Part shown: positions 12,376 to 23,124 of the stretch, piece by piece
Layout of the letters: the number at the start of each line of letters is the position of its first letter
Position numbering within the stretch: position 1 is the first letter of the stretch
Assembly (NCBI GenBank): GCA_035222895.1
Contig: JAVYIG010006532.1
Coordinates: 52,418 to 116,417 of the forward strand
Length of the DNA stretch: 64,000 nucleotides
Source of the DNA: Strongylocentrotus droebachiensis
Lineage: Eukaryota > Echinodermata > Echinoidea > Camarodonta > Strongylocentrotidae
Direction of reading: 5' to 3'
The notes under the pieces: generated by a model
What the model saw: the letters and a program-made list of their open reading frames with translations, nothing else
The model's database searches: none
What the model was told of the DNA's origin: nothing
Program-made: the position numbers and the translations under genes

Positions 12376-12984
12376 TTACAATGGTCTGACACTTCGAGCT
12401 CATTCAAGAAATAAAACATAAAGGTAATAATGCCTTACAGTCAAAATAGAAACATTCATGCATTTTTGTTAACTGCAAGTGGTAAATAATCTCTAAAGTT
12501 TTGAAAAGCTCTGAAAACAATTGAGGATTTTGTTTAATGACTCAGTCACAACTTTGATTTGTTATGATTTGTGAAAGTTAATTGCCATGAAAATGGCTGT
12601 CGCTTCCAATTCGGGAGAGTGTTTGATGTTGCAAACGTTTCTTGACAGTAATCTATGAGGTATATATTTGTGTGTGGTATGGACAGGGTATATGTCCTCT
12701 CAGTTAGATTGGTGTACATTCTTATAAATACATCATCAAGGCAGAGATTTGATCTATTGTATCTCAAGATGTATCATAAGATGTCTTCATTAAATTATTA
12801 TGTATAGTTGATGGATGATCTTTTCAAAAATATATATCGCTAGTATATTCCTCTTTTTTAGTGTGTATATCTAGTATTTGAGATCAGATAACTTACATCG
12901 GGCGATTGTTGAGATGGTTGGAGTACTGGTTTAAAGTTTGTTTCCCCCCTCTGTAGTTAATTTCAATAATACTAACTAATAGGC

Positions 12985-13236
12985 ACTATGAACATGACGG
13001 ACAAATAAAGAGGACAAAATATACACTTCCTCAGGTAGACAAATGAACATCCCTTCCTTGCTATTATGTAAAAATGTGTAGATCAGGTGTCGCATGCATA
13101 TTCACCTGTTCTACACATTTTTACATGATAATAGCAGTGAAGAGATGTTCTTTTGTTTACCACAGCAATTGTTGAGGGTAGAATGAGGAACTGTATATTT
13201 TTTTTTCCTCTTTCTTTGTCCGTCATGTTTATAGTG
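12985..13236. mobile_element. Full-length palindromic MITE (about 250-bp hairpin)
   Basis: The two halves are near reverse complements from end to end: left outer ATGAACATGACGGACAAA pairs with right outer TTTGTCCGTCATGTTTAT, and left inner TGTAAAAATGTGTAGA pairs with right inner TCTACACATTTTTACA. The short loop contains CATGCATATTCACC. The loop words recur in a smaller hairpin near 19705-19755, which suggests a family of foldback elements. Confidence 0.7.
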
Positions 13237-13362
13237 AGGCCTCCTGCAGGTGCGTCTCATATAGCTGTGCTTTTCACTACCTGGGAGTTTAGTGTCGTAT
13301 TGAAGAATAGCTATGATCAAAATTGGACTTTATTTAAATTTCATGAGATACATTATAAATAC

Positions 13363-13440
13363 CTTTTGGTTGGAGCGAGAAAGGTGTTAATTTATATTAA
13401 TTTACGCCGATTTAATGCCCTTTTGGCTCCAAACAGGCGA
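13363..13440. repeat. Short palindromic element, copy c
   Basis: Left arm TTTTGGTTGGAGCGAGAAAG, right arm TTTAATGCCCTTTTGGCTCC; same family as 8385-8458. The right arm is closer to the consensus than the left. Confidence 0.55.
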
Positions 13441-13775
13441 TACCTTACTTGAGTTTTATTAGGGTAAGTTTTAACCTTAGAAAGTAGACCTCCTTTCAGT
13501 TTATTCAGATAGGTTATACTTAAAATGTAAGTTGTGTTGGGTACATTTTTATGCTGGTTAATATGTACTTGTATATGGAACTTCATGCATCTGTAATGCA
13601 TCGAGATCCCAGCTCCAGTAATGCCTTGTAGAAAAAGCTACTTAAAGCTCAAATGTATATTTTCAGAGTTGAAAATAAAGAAGATGTGTTAGTCAACATG
13701 TTAGATAGGCAAGTTGCCATTTTGTGAATTGAAATGACATAACAAAAAAAATGATATAGCACATACCGAGTTTAA

Positions 13776-13985
13776 TAGGTGACCTGACAATTGCTCCTGC
13801 AACAATTGCTCCAGATTTATTTCATTAAAGGTATTAAGGTTAGGGTTGTGATTGGGTTTTAGGTTAGGGTTAGCATTAGGTGTTAGGTGTAGTGTCGGGT
13901 CCAGGATTGAAGTTAAGAATAGTGTATAGTATAGTGTAGGAAATTGACACAGAGCGATTGTTGCAGGACAGTGTCGTCAATGGGA
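13776..13985. repeat. Dispersed repeat with telomere-like TTAGGG words in its core
   Basis: The ends carry CTGACAATTGCTCCTGCAAC and an inverted relative (GCGATTGTTGCAGGACAG). The core reads GGTTAGGGTTGTGATTGGGT and similar. The same layout appears in reverse at about 19210-19370, where the core is CCTAACCC-like and the flank reads AGCAATTGTAGCAGGAGCCA. It is therefore a dispersed element, not a telomere relic. Confidence 0.55.
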
Positions 13986-15024
13986 TACTTGTTCAAGTGA
14001 TTCCTTCACAGAAAACATGCTTTTGTCTTCTTGGCTGTATTATGTACGATACCCTGTAACACCAGACCGAACAAAACGTGACGGTTCACCGAGTGTCCAA
14101 GAATTGGCAAGTCTGGAATCAGTCTGGTGGTTTACTTAAGTATAAATTCGAATTAAGTGTAGATTTTATAGACTCGTTGGAGAACAGTAATTTTGGGTCA
14201 TTCAGGTTACAAGGCTCTGACGGCGGCTGTTCTTGTAGAGTTGCTCTTCTGTTGTTTTAAGCAACGGCATATTATATCTTGCATAATACAAGATGATTTG
14301 TAAATGTGTTATTTTCTTTTTATCTTTTTTTCATTGTAAATTTGTGATATATTTAAATTGGATATACTTATAAAAATGAAATGAAATAAAACTTATGCTA
14401 AAAAATATTTTGAAGTATAGAAGCGCTTGATTATCATAGTGATTCTGTTGTTCGAATTTGCCAATTTAAATATCTGAAGTGATAAATGATATAATATGAT
14501 ATATAACGATAGAGTGGGGGGGGGGGGGGCAAAGGAGTGAGAAATGCTGTTGAGAGAAAGAGGGAGAAAGCTTAAAATCACAAGAAAATACTTTGCTCTG
14601 TTGTTATGTGTGACTGTAGTATAAGAACAAAGAAATGCAAATAAGTTCAGTTTTGATGATGAAGATACTGTATTGTGAGAGAAACTGTCATGAAAGCAGG
14701 AGAGGAGATGGGTTATTTGGACCAGCAAAGAAAGAAAGTTTAAGAAAACTTGCTTGAAATCATCTTCACTAAAAAAGGCAGAAACATTTGTACATTTATC
14801 TCTCTCACTCCTTCTGTCACTCACTCTCCCTTTTACTCACTCTCTCTTTCTCTCACACTCACTCTCTCTCTCTCTCTCGCATATCACATTTCTCTATCCC
14901 CCTCTCTTCAGAATGACAACATTTGAGGCTTTGCTTTCACCACCTTCACACCATCGCACAAAGACCAAAGAAACACTTGGACGACCTCGAGTTATGGGGA
15001 GACATTGAGAATCAAAGTCTGCAT

Positions 15025-18000
15025 TTTATTGTGGTAGCAATTTACCATCAACCAGGCGCTGTAAGCTTGAGGCAGACATTGTGTAGACGCATTACATAAT
15101 TTTGTTTGGTTTTTTTCTCAATCAATCAATCTTATTCTTAAATGTGCAAAACAAGGATAAGTCTATAACATTCACTACAATAAGGACATACATAAACTCC
15201 ACATAGCCTCCATTTCCAGTGTGAAATACATAGAATTATATAATAATACTGGTCTACCTTCAAATATATATATATTTGACAGTGATCAGATTTTGAAGAA
15301 CAGAAAGGAAAAGTTGGAATAGATAACATTACAGCCATGTTAGTCTGTACTGGAATACATATTATTAAGTGGAGAGCAAATGGGTGTATTAGTTTCCTTT
15401 CCTCCAGGTTTTTTTATAACATCATGAATTCATATTTTATGATATGAAATACGTTTTAAAGACAAAGATGGTTGCATTTGTCGCACAATGTTCGAAAGCA
15501 CACTGAAGAAATTTTTCATTCTTTAACATCTGATATGAATCAAGTAGTATTGAATATTTTATGATGGTGGAAATGAATGCTTTCTCTCTTGACCCCCTCC
15601 CAAAAGTTATTGGGAGCCTTACACAAATTATGATCTATTTTTGGATAGGCTTTCAAAGACAGGCCATCTCTAGCACAAAGATTGAAGAGTCGGGTAGCAG
15701 CTCCGTTGGTAATTTTGCCTTTCAGGTTTGCCTGGAATACCCCTAACATGTTTCAAAGAAATTGCTCTTGCCCTATGAAAGGAAAGAGGGAGGGAAGTAT
15801 GAAACCCATCCTAAGTACATATCTTTTCTGCGGTAATAGATGAAGTTCATTCCCACAAGTTGGCATAGGAGCGACTAGCATTCATTTCCAAAGTCCAGTC
15901 AATATGCCAGTATATTTCATGGCAGTTAGTAGAAAATATCTGCAGGGAATTCAAGATGTGTGCCAACAGAGCCCAACTTTACATAATGGAATCTGTGAAA
16001 TCTTGACGAAAAATTTGTTTCCACGAGTTATCATTCCATGTTTGCAAATCTAAACATCTTAAATATCAACAAGATCCAAGTTGCAGATATAAAGAACACA
16101 AAACTTTCATAGATCATAGAGAGAAGAAAATATATCAACAAGTTTAAACACCATCAGTACAATTGTAAACAGCAACCATTACATTCACGCAAGTCAAAAC
16201 TAGCACATCTAATTTTCCCCTAAAACACACTAGGTACATGGTGTACAGCATTTTTTTTTTTTTTTTTTTTTTTGGCATTTTAATTTTTGAACATTACTCC
16301 AGTACACTTGAGCTTGGTAAATTTCCTACAATGAAGCCATCACAAAGAAAAACAAGAAAAGAAAAATAATGAATGTCAGTCCAGTATTTTTCACCATAAA
16401 CAAGTCATTCCCCATCAAATGTCAGGCATATTGTTCTAGAACAGTTGATGTTACAATTCACAAATAAAATGCACAATATTTGCCTTAGAAACGAGTGTTG
16501 GTTACTCGGTGCTCCGATTGTTAAGGGATTTCTTTCACAGGTCTTTCTTTGCATTCATTCATTCATTCATTCCTTCGTTCAGTCACTCTCCCACATTTGG
16601 GTCAAGAAGAGAACATCCCCTGGAACGACCGATGGACATTTTTCAGAAACGGATTTTGGACTGAAAGAAAGCAACGCAGGCGTGAGTTTTTGAGGAATGC
16701 CACAACTAAAACCTTATTTTACGCAATTCAACAAGCAACTCCAGGTTAATTTTCTCAACTACCCAAACACAACCACTGCTGTTAAAACTATTCAACTTGT
16801 ACAAGTAAACAAAAGAAAAATAACCCCACACCGACTTTCGTCTTATCATTCCAGTCCTATGGTTGACTGACCCTTTACATGATGTGCTTCCTGTAGGTCA
16901 TATCCTAGTCTTGCAAATCAATGCAGAAATGCAGGGAAGAAGCTGACCGAACGCCATTCAAACACAGAGCCAAAGTTCGGAGACACGCGCGTCTCTCTTG
17001 TTGTCAACTTGACCCGGGTCATATTCTAGTACATACCGCTTCCATCGTAACACGACGACGACCAGGGATGGGGAACGGCGTCCGCACTCCATAAATACTA
17101 TCTTCAATCATTCCACAGATCATCTCTCATCATACTTAACACTATCAAAGAGACATCCCAACCTTTGACCTGTGGAGCCTCCATACCATGTAAATGCACC
17201 CCTTTTTTTATCAACCGACGAATTAAACACACACCGGGTACCATGTACAATAGAAAGTGACAGAAAAAACAAAACGATAGATCGCATAGACTTTACAGGA
17301 AAAAAATAAAGAAAACTAAAAATATCAACCAAAATCATTAAAAATCCTCATAATATTCACAGAACCATTTTTTTCTTTTGTACTGTATAAAAACAAATAA
17401 GAGGGTGGATGGGGGGGGGGGGGGGAAAGAGCTGAGAAAAGCTAGGGAAGGAGATAAAGCATCATTTCGGAATCATCAAGTAAAGCTTTTTCGTAAGTTA
17501 TCACTTCTCACTGGAATTGTGCATCAGAGCATTTTTTTCTTTTCTTCAAAAACTGTTTTCCCCCTCCTTCATTTTTTTCTTCTCCCCCTCCTAGTGTGGA
17601 GGGTTGTTGATTGCAGCCCCCTCACTCCACACTGGCACTTTCAAAAATCCAACAACTAGAAAATATTTAAAGCAGAAGTACAGAGTCAAGCTACATCATC
17701 ATACATCACACAGTGCCACAAGATTTTTAAAAAAGAAAAAGAGAGAATGTCACTTTTGCATTGGCATATCTAAACCAGCCAATAAAAACTAGTGTTATCG
17801 CAAGCATCAAAAACGGAACGTAGTTTTGAAACAGTTGATTAATAAGAGAGACTAAATATATACACATTCATATTTTTTTCTCCTTTTTTTGGTATTTTTT
17901 TTTCAAATTTTGTTTTGCTCTGCCTAACGTGTTTATACGAAGCTCAAAAATTACAATATCTTACACAATATATGTATACATTACGTTTTCAAGTGTATAT

Positions 18001-18418
18001 ATTTCACAATCATAGACTTCTATTTAACCATTAGATGACTACAGTGCACAGATGTTTATTTTTTTCCTTCCTCGTTATAAATATGTGCTGTTCTGACAAC
18101 TCATTAATGTGTGTAGTTCCTACAAATAATAATCCACACAACACTTAATAAATTATTTCAATGTTTCGTGTGTAAATCCTAAACAAGTGCATTTCTATAT
18201 ATATATATTTTTTTTGCTGACAGATATCCTTTTACCCAGTATTTTCTCTCCAAAGTTAGTGAGGATTCAAAATCAAATGTGTGCTGTTTACATAGAAAGG
18301 AGGTAAAATAAGTTGATTAGTATGGTAAAGTGAAACAAGAAACACACAACTGCACTGTAGATGACATTGCTTCTTTCTGTGTGTTTGGAGATGAGCCCAA
18401 GTGACCTTTGACCTTGGA
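15025..18418 (-). other. Probable 3'UTR/downstream region of the 14-3-3 epsilon gene
   Basis: On the minus strand this follows the TAA at 18419-18421. It is AT-rich, with a T tract at about 16251-16274 and a G tract near 17409-17425, and shows no coding exon. AATAAA on the minus strand occurs at 18055-18060 and at 15025-15030 (context CAATAAAATGC). The second would give a 3'UTR of about 3.4 kb; the first would give about 0.4 kb. Vertebrate YWHAE has a long 3'UTR, so the distal site is plausible, but only transcript data can decide. Confidence 0.4.
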
Positions 18419-18486
18419 TTAAGAAGCCTCCGTCTGGGGCGTCTCTTCAAGGTCCTCTATGTCGGGCTTCTCGGTTGTCTCGTTCT
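18419..18486 (-). CDS. YWHAE: 14-3-3 epsilon, final coding exon (C-terminal tail)
   Basis: The acceptor is TGATTACAG. The exon opens with the last two bases of a Lys codon and ends at TAA 18419-18421. It encodes the flexible acidic tail that follows the conserved TSD at the end of the last helix (NETTEKPDIEDLEE then TPQTEAS). In 14-3-3 proteins this tail is variable, disordered and can lie over the ligand groove. The tail here does not resemble the vertebrate epsilon tail in sequence but keeps its length and acidity. It gives a total of 259 residues with the proximal first exon, close to the usual epsilon length of about 255. Confidence 0.88.
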
Positions 18487-18552
18487 CTGTAATCATCAAA
18501 GAAAAAACAAAGGAAAATGGTTCATCTCTGCGGTTCTTACGACACTTGCTCC

Positions 18553-18927
18553 TTAAAGGTAAAGACCAGTAATGGTCATGCGATTGCATTGTGAAAGAAA
18601 CGTTGTGGAATCGATCAGAAAAGGTTGATCATCTAGCATCTAGCATCTGCAAGGTTCTGGAATCATCAAAATGATAAGAAATTTGGCCCATTCTTCGTAA
18701 AGTTACAAGCACTATACACAGAAAGATGTATATGGGACTACCCTATCTCTCTCACCAGACCATGAGAGAAATAAATTAACCAAATATATGAATTAGTAGG
18801 CGGTTTCCCAGCAAATTTTTTATCATCATGTATTAGTCAAAACATATTCTTTCACATGATTGGTAATGAGAGCTTCCATTTCATTTTTTGAAATTGGGGC
18901 GTTGCCAATACTGGTCTTTACCTTTAA
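18553..18927. mobile_element. TTAA-bounded MITE with perfect 19-bp terminal inverted repeats
   Basis: Starts TTAAAGGTAAAGACCAGTA and ends with its exact reverse complement. It lies in the last intron of the 14-3-3 gene. A decayed, inverted relative occupies about 24119-24323, sharing TTGATCATCTAGCAT-like, GATCGAT and CATATACATCTTTCTGTGTA-like words. No transposase is present. Confidence 0.75.
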
Positions 18928-19165
18928 TAATAATAATAGGCATTTCTATAGCGCCGTCTATCTAGAAATTCTATACTGAGGGGCACTAATTATTACCCCG
19001 GCTTTATCCTAGCTGCCATTACAGCGCTCCAGCATTTCAAGGAATTAATTCATGCCAGGTACCCATTTACCTCACCTGGGATGAGTGTGGCAAATATAAA
19101 TTAATGCCTTGCCGAAAGACGTACGTGCAGTGTCGGGGATCGAACCACGACCTTTGAATTTCAAG
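18928..19165 (-). repeat. tRNA-derived SINE, reverse orientation
   Basis: Read on the minus strand, a B box GGTTCGATCCC is followed by the SINE body (CTTTCGGCAAGGCATTAATT, then CCCAGGTGAGGTAAATGG) and ends in a (TTA)n tail that appears as TAATAATAATA at 18928. It directly abuts the MITE ending at 18927. Confidence 0.65.
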
Positions 19166-19209
19166 TCAAGACACTTCTATGACACCCCTTCACTTCACTT
19201 CACTTCACT

Positions 19210-19370
19210 ATCCAAATCTTTATTTTCAACCCTGGACCGAACTCTTTACCTATCCCTGACCTCAAACCTAACCCAACACCCAATTACAACCCTAACCCGA
19301 CCCCTATACCTGTGACAAAATAAAGCCCAAAGCAATTGTAGCAGGAGCCAATTTGGGGTCACCCATCACT
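19210..19370. repeat. Dispersed repeat with CCTAAC-like core (relative of 13776-13985)
   Basis: Reverse-orientation relative of the element at 13776-13985: AACCCTAACCCGACCCC core, then CAATTGTAGCAGGAGCC and GGGGTCACCCATCACT toward the right. Confidence 0.5.
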
Positions 19371-19799
19371 GGTAGTGTGTGACGCTGGATAAAAGTAAGT
19401 AATTGGATGATCGGTCATTGACAGGGAGGGGTTCATGAAGCATATTAGTTTCAACTTTCAATGCAGTGTAGGTTTGAAATACATTGCGATTTCTGCGTGT
19501 GGTGCATACACTACATATCGGCATTGCTAAAGGGTTGTTCAAAGAAGTGATTTTTAAAGTATACAAAGTATACTGCACCTCATATTTGTTAACGTTATAA
19601 TACAAAGTTAAGTGAGTATGCATGGGACTGTTGCACACGTCTACTTTCTTATCTCCACTTGTCATTCATTTAGAAGAAGAAAAAAAAAAGGAAAAAAAGA
19701 GTAACTGTGCACAACAGAGGTTGTACATCCTACGCATATTCACCTACCTCTGTTTTATAAGATACAGAAATGCGAAGCGTATTACACTTCTGTCATTAT

Positions 19800-20187
19800 A
19801 ACTCATATGTTTTTTAAATGCGGTTTACAGCTTCCTATTTCAACAAGGCTTCAAGGTATAACCCAACCTGCCCCTCCCATTATTTCATAGACGCAGGCTA
19901 TGTTAAATGGAAAACACTCCGTCCCTCGGATAAGACGTTAAATGGAGGCCTGTGTGCAGCAGGAGAGTCACCACCCTTGCACGTTAAGAACCCACTGCAC
20001 TATTCATATAAGAGTAGGGGGGAACCACGGTGTAGTGGTCCACCTGCACACCCCAACCAGGCCGAGTACATACGGCACCTGCAAGAATCTTCAGTATTGA
20101 AGGAGGCAGATTATCTTGGAAGAAGAAAAAGAACTAACTGATATCAAGAGGTCCACAGCTTCCTATCTCAACAAAGCTCCAAGGTGT
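19800..20187. repeat. Composite repeat flanked by 31-bp direct repeats
   Basis: The 31-bp sequence starting ACAGCTTCCTAT occurs at 19827-19857 and 20155-20185 with three mismatches. Between them lies a body of retroposon character (CGGATAAGACGTTAAATGGA, then TTGCACGTTAAGAACCCACT). At 20131-20158 there is a copy of the 3' border of 14-3-3 exon 5 (see findings). No coding capacity is claimed. Confidence 0.5.
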
Positions 20188-20369
20188 TTAAAGCCCCACA
20201 CTACTACTTATAGCTACTTGCGCCCTCTATATAGCAACAATGCCTAATCGGTGCCTGATGGTGCCCCATGATCCTCTCTTTCTTATGTAAATTGAGAGCT
20301 GATTTGATGAGATAACCACCCGTCAGTGACCGTCAGTGACCTGGCCAAACTAGTGCAGACAGGCTTTAA
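20188..20369. mobile_element. TTAA-bounded MITE, copy 2, next to a splice donor
   Basis: Reverse-complement copy of 7453-7648, starting TTAAAGCCCC and ending GGCTTTAA. Its right end is only 4 bp from the GTAAGT donor (20374-20379, read on the minus strand) of the 14-3-3 exon at 20380-20576. Confidence 0.7.
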
Positions 20370-20379
20370 ACGAACTTAC

Positions 20380-20576
20380 TGATATCGGAGGTCCAGAGCG
20401 TTAGGTTGTCCCTCAGGAGCTGCATGATGAGAGTGGAATCCTTGTAGCTTTCCTCGTTGAGGTTGTCCAGCTCTGCGATGGCGTCGTCGAACGCAGTCTT
20501 GGCCAGGCGGCAGGCACGGTCCGGGGAATTCAGGATCTCATAGTAGAACACACTAAAGTTAAGTGCCAGACCCAAC
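20380..20576 (-). CDS. YWHAE: 14-3-3 epsilon, coding exon 5
   Basis: Acceptor CGCACAG, donor A followed by GTAAGT; enters in phase 2 (AG|G, Arg) and leaves in phase 1 (A|AG, Lys). It encodes residues 173-237 of the 259-residue form: [20 protein letters not shown], then [20 protein letters not shown], ending [11 protein letters not shown]. The DRACRLAK segment is the epsilon-type signature; most other animal isoforms have a different sequence here. The groove residues are present: Asn 178 (LALN), and Asn 229 and Trp 233 (NLTLW), which contact the phosphopeptide backbone in known 14-3-3 structures. This is the most conserved block of the gene. Confidence 0.95.
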
Positions 20577-21197
20577 CTGTGCGGAAGAACATGAAGTACA
20601 GATGTGCCAGGGAGACAGGGAGGGGGGAGAGAGAGAGGGAAGAAAAATTGATAAACGGTCAAATATAAAATTGTTTGTTCGTGTCTCCTTAGATCAAGAT
20701 TAATGTACAGTTCCTTAATTCAATTAAATTAAATATAAAATGAACTTGCATAGAGGAAACAATTTAGGTACACAGTAGGCTTGCAGTTGCACCATGTGAG
20801 AGAGGGGGGCGGATTGGGGGGTCCTGAAAAAAAGATGTACCAGCATAGTTACATTTTTGCTGCACACATCAGCAAAAAGAAAGAAGACCTTTGAGTTATA
20901 GTTATTTTCCCGGCATCCTTGTGACTCTTTTCCAAATGTACTCTTGTTTTGTATTTACTGATTTTCTTTGTCTTTGCCGAATAAATAAAATAACAAAATC
21001 CCATCAGAAATAATTTGCTTTGAGAAAGCCCTGACGACCTATGTTTACTTGTTGTAGTGTTATACTTCTCTTTATATGTGTATGTTTACCAATTCCATAA
21101 TGTAGAGCACAAAGAGAATTATGTTGCAACTATTATGTGCTATAAAACCAAAGTTTACTCATCATCATCATTATTATTATTATCATTACAGACATAC

Positions 21198-21335
21198 CTA
21201 ATGGGGTGTGTGGGTGTTAACTCAAGTCCTGCAATTTCTACGGCCGCTTTGTACGCTGCTAGACTCTCATCAGATGCCGACTTGCGTTTAGAATCGAGCG
21301 AGAACTCGGCCAGGTAGCGGTGGTAGTCTCCCTTC
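21198..21335 (-). CDS. YWHAE: 14-3-3 epsilon, coding exon 4
   Basis: Acceptor ATCAACAG, donor AG followed by GTATGT. It enters with the last base of the Met codon (AT|G) and leaves after two bases of an Arg codon. It encodes residues 127-171: [11 protein letters not shown], then a variable [13 protein letters not shown], then [21 protein letters not shown]. Arg 132 and Tyr 133 in HRYLAE are the R-Y half of the phosphate-binding set; the other half (Lys 51, Arg 58) is in exon 2. Phase and length match the neighbouring exons exactly. Confidence 0.94.
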
Positions 21336-21623
21336 CTGTTGATTATAAAGTACATTGAGAGAATTCATTTAGATGTGTCCATGTGGTACTCATCTACACA
21401 AATACTTAATATCAAGTATGTAATAAATAGGCTTACTTTAGAAGAAAAAAAATTATGATTATTAATGTTTGTTCTGTTCTGTTTTTTTGTTTGTTTGACT
21501 CTATACAATTTGTTTCTGATTACTTTTGCAATATATTCCACTTTCAAATTAAAATTCCTATGCAGTAAAAAAACATAAACATATTACAAGATGGGTTCAA
21601 GAATGTAGCCAATATAAAACCTG

Positions 21624-21694
21624 TACCGTATATAACGGTGTATAAACTGCACTTTTTTGCCGCCGAAAAAATTTCAAAGTCGGGGTGCTTATAC

Positions 21695-21731
<37 letters not shown>

Positions 21732-22101
21732 AAAGTTTCAATTTATGCCCCTCCACCTGGCGCTATGCCTGGCAATGTCTCCCAGCTCGGTAATTGGTGT
21801 GTTGACTCACCACTCGGAAACTAGAACAACACTCAAATTTGTCTGTCATCTTGGTTTGAAAGTAATCTTTCTGATAGATCTCAATATGTAGTTTATAATA
21901 ATAATTCCTCCAATTTTTCTTCTATTACATGGTGTACCACAAGGTTCTATCCTAGGTCCCTACTGTTTTTTAATTTACAGTACCGTAATGATCTTACACA
22001 CAAAAAAAAAAAATCTCGGCCAAAAAAAAAAGAAAAAAGAAAAAAGATTTTTTTTTTAAGGGCAAAAAAGAGGGGTGCGGTTTATACAACGTTATTTACG
22101 G
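21624..22101. mobile_element. TA-bounded non-autonomous DNA transposon
   Basis: Left end TACCGTATATAACGGTGTAT and right end CAACGTTATTTACGGTA are inverted repeats extending about 40 bp inward (left ACTTTTTTGCC, right GGGCAAAAAAGAGG). Long A runs occupy the subterminal positions at 21699-21728 and 22006-22030. A piece of LINE reverse transcriptase is embedded at 21928-21996. Confidence 0.7.
21928..21996 (+). pseudogene. LINE reverse-transcriptase fragment
   Basis: The translation HGVPQGSILGP followed by a phenylalanine-rich CFLIY matches the conserved non-LTR reverse-transcriptase motif (consensus GVPQGSxLGPLLFLxYxNDL). The frame is lost directly afterwards. The fragment is about 23 codons and sits inside the TA-bounded element at 21624-22101. 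Confidence 0.7.
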
Positions 22102-22106
22102 TATTC

Positions 22107-22860
22107 AAGTCACTGGGCGAGAAAGGATGAAAGAAGAAAGATAGAGAAAAGTGAATGGGAGGGCTGGCAGGAGGGGAGGGTACAGATAGCAGCAAGTGAA
22201 TAGGGTAGCTGGAAGAGAGGAGGAGGGTGAGAGAGGAGAGAAATAGCAGCACATGAATGGGACGGGTGGCAGGAGGAGAGGGTACAGATAGCAGCAAGTG
22301 AATAGGGTAGCTAGTAGGGAGGGAGGGGAGGGGGAGGGGAGGGGAGGGGAGGGGGGGGGGAGGGGAGGGGGGAGGGGAGGGGGGGGGGGGAGGGGAGGGG
22401 GGAGGGGGAGGGGAGGGGAGTGAATGAGAGAAAGGATTGAGTGCATGGATAGGCTAGCAGGGAGGGGAGGGAAAAGAAAGTAGCAAGTGAACGAATGGGG
22501 TGGCAGAGAGAGGGAAGGGAGAGGGAAGAGATGTCAGCGAGTGAATGGGAGGACAGGCAGGGAGTGGAGAGGGAAGAGATGTCAATGAGTACATAGGAGG
22601 CCTGGCAGCGTAGGGGAGGGGAGGGATATCATAGAGTGAATGGGAAGGGGGGAGGCAGGGACGAGAAGAGAAAGCAGCGAGTGAATAGGGGTCTGGCAGT
22701 GAAGGGGAGGGATATCAGAGAGTGAATGGGATGGCAGGCAGGGAGGAAGGTGGAGAGATAGCAGCGAGTGAATAGGAGGCCAGGCAGCGAAGGGGAGAGA
22801 AAGAGAGAGAGAGAGAGAGCGCGAGCAGCAAGTAGAGGGTAGGAAGGGGGAGGGGTGAAT
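22107..22860 (+). repeat. Purine-rich minisatellite with long G-run block
   Basis: A degenerate unit of roughly 45-65 bp recurs: GAATGGGAGGxCTGGCAGGG, then GGGGAGGG, then ATAGCAGCGAGT. The block 22317-22420 consists almost entirely of G runs separated by single A residues and satisfies any G-quadruplex pattern many times over. It is intronic; the gene's transcript would carry the C-rich complement. Confidence 0.75.
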
Positions 22861-22978
22861 GATGGGGATTGGGTTGGGGATCGGGAGTGTCAGAAGAGAA
22901 GGAACCTGAGTGGAAGGACATTATGGAATAAGTGTGAAACTACAGTACAACTATACTAAATTATATAAGATAACTTAC

Positions 22979-23085
22979 ATTTTATGGTAGAACACTTTTG
23001 ACTCTGATGATTTGGCGTTAGGGATCAGGGACTCTTCTAGAAGGTCAAGAATGTCTTCACAGATTTGCGTTAGTTCTTGCTCAAT
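22979..23085 (-). CDS. YWHAE: 14-3-3 epsilon, coding exon 3
   Basis: Acceptor TTTCCTCAG, donor AAAAT followed by GTAAGT. It starts in phase 0 and ends with two bases of the Met codon. It encodes residues 91-125: [20 protein letters not shown], then [15 protein letters not shown]. It aligns without gaps to the vertebrate epsilon segment from METELK to GESKVFYYK. Part of helix D and helix E. Confidence 0.93.
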
Positions 23086-23124
23086 CTGAGGAAATAAAAA
23101 GAATTAATATTTTTAGAATAATAA

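Larger units (their letters stand above)
6521..14990. other. Intergenic stretch without recognisable genes
   Basis: AT-rich sequence in which no exon with convincing splice sites or protein similarity was found on either strand. Apart from the elements listed separately it holds short homopolymer and microsatellite tracts (TCTG/TCTA near 8080-8105, poly-C at 9418 and 9607, poly-C near 11670, poly-G near 14515-14530, CT near 14800-14880). Small open frames here have no family resemblance. Confidence 0.5.
21336..22978 (-). other. Intron 3: MITE, reverse-transcriptase scrap and G-rich minisatellite
   Basis: No exon seen. It carries the TA-bounded element at 21624-22101 and a purine-rich tandem array from about 22107 to 22860. 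The open frames here with Pro/Ser-Leu repeats are translations of the array. Confidence 0.6.

Noticed and set aside
13830-13900. Interstitial telomere
   Set aside because: The TTAGGG words are irregular and belong to a dispersed repeat with its own flanks, seen again at 19210-19370.
20366-20662. A single-exon minus-strand gene starting upstream of exon 5
   Set aside because: The residues before [10 protein letters not shown] come from the intron beyond the CGCACAG acceptor and have no 14-3-3 similarity.
22082-22921. Proline/serine-rich frames on the minus strand
   Set aside because: They are translations of the intronic purine-rich minisatellite.
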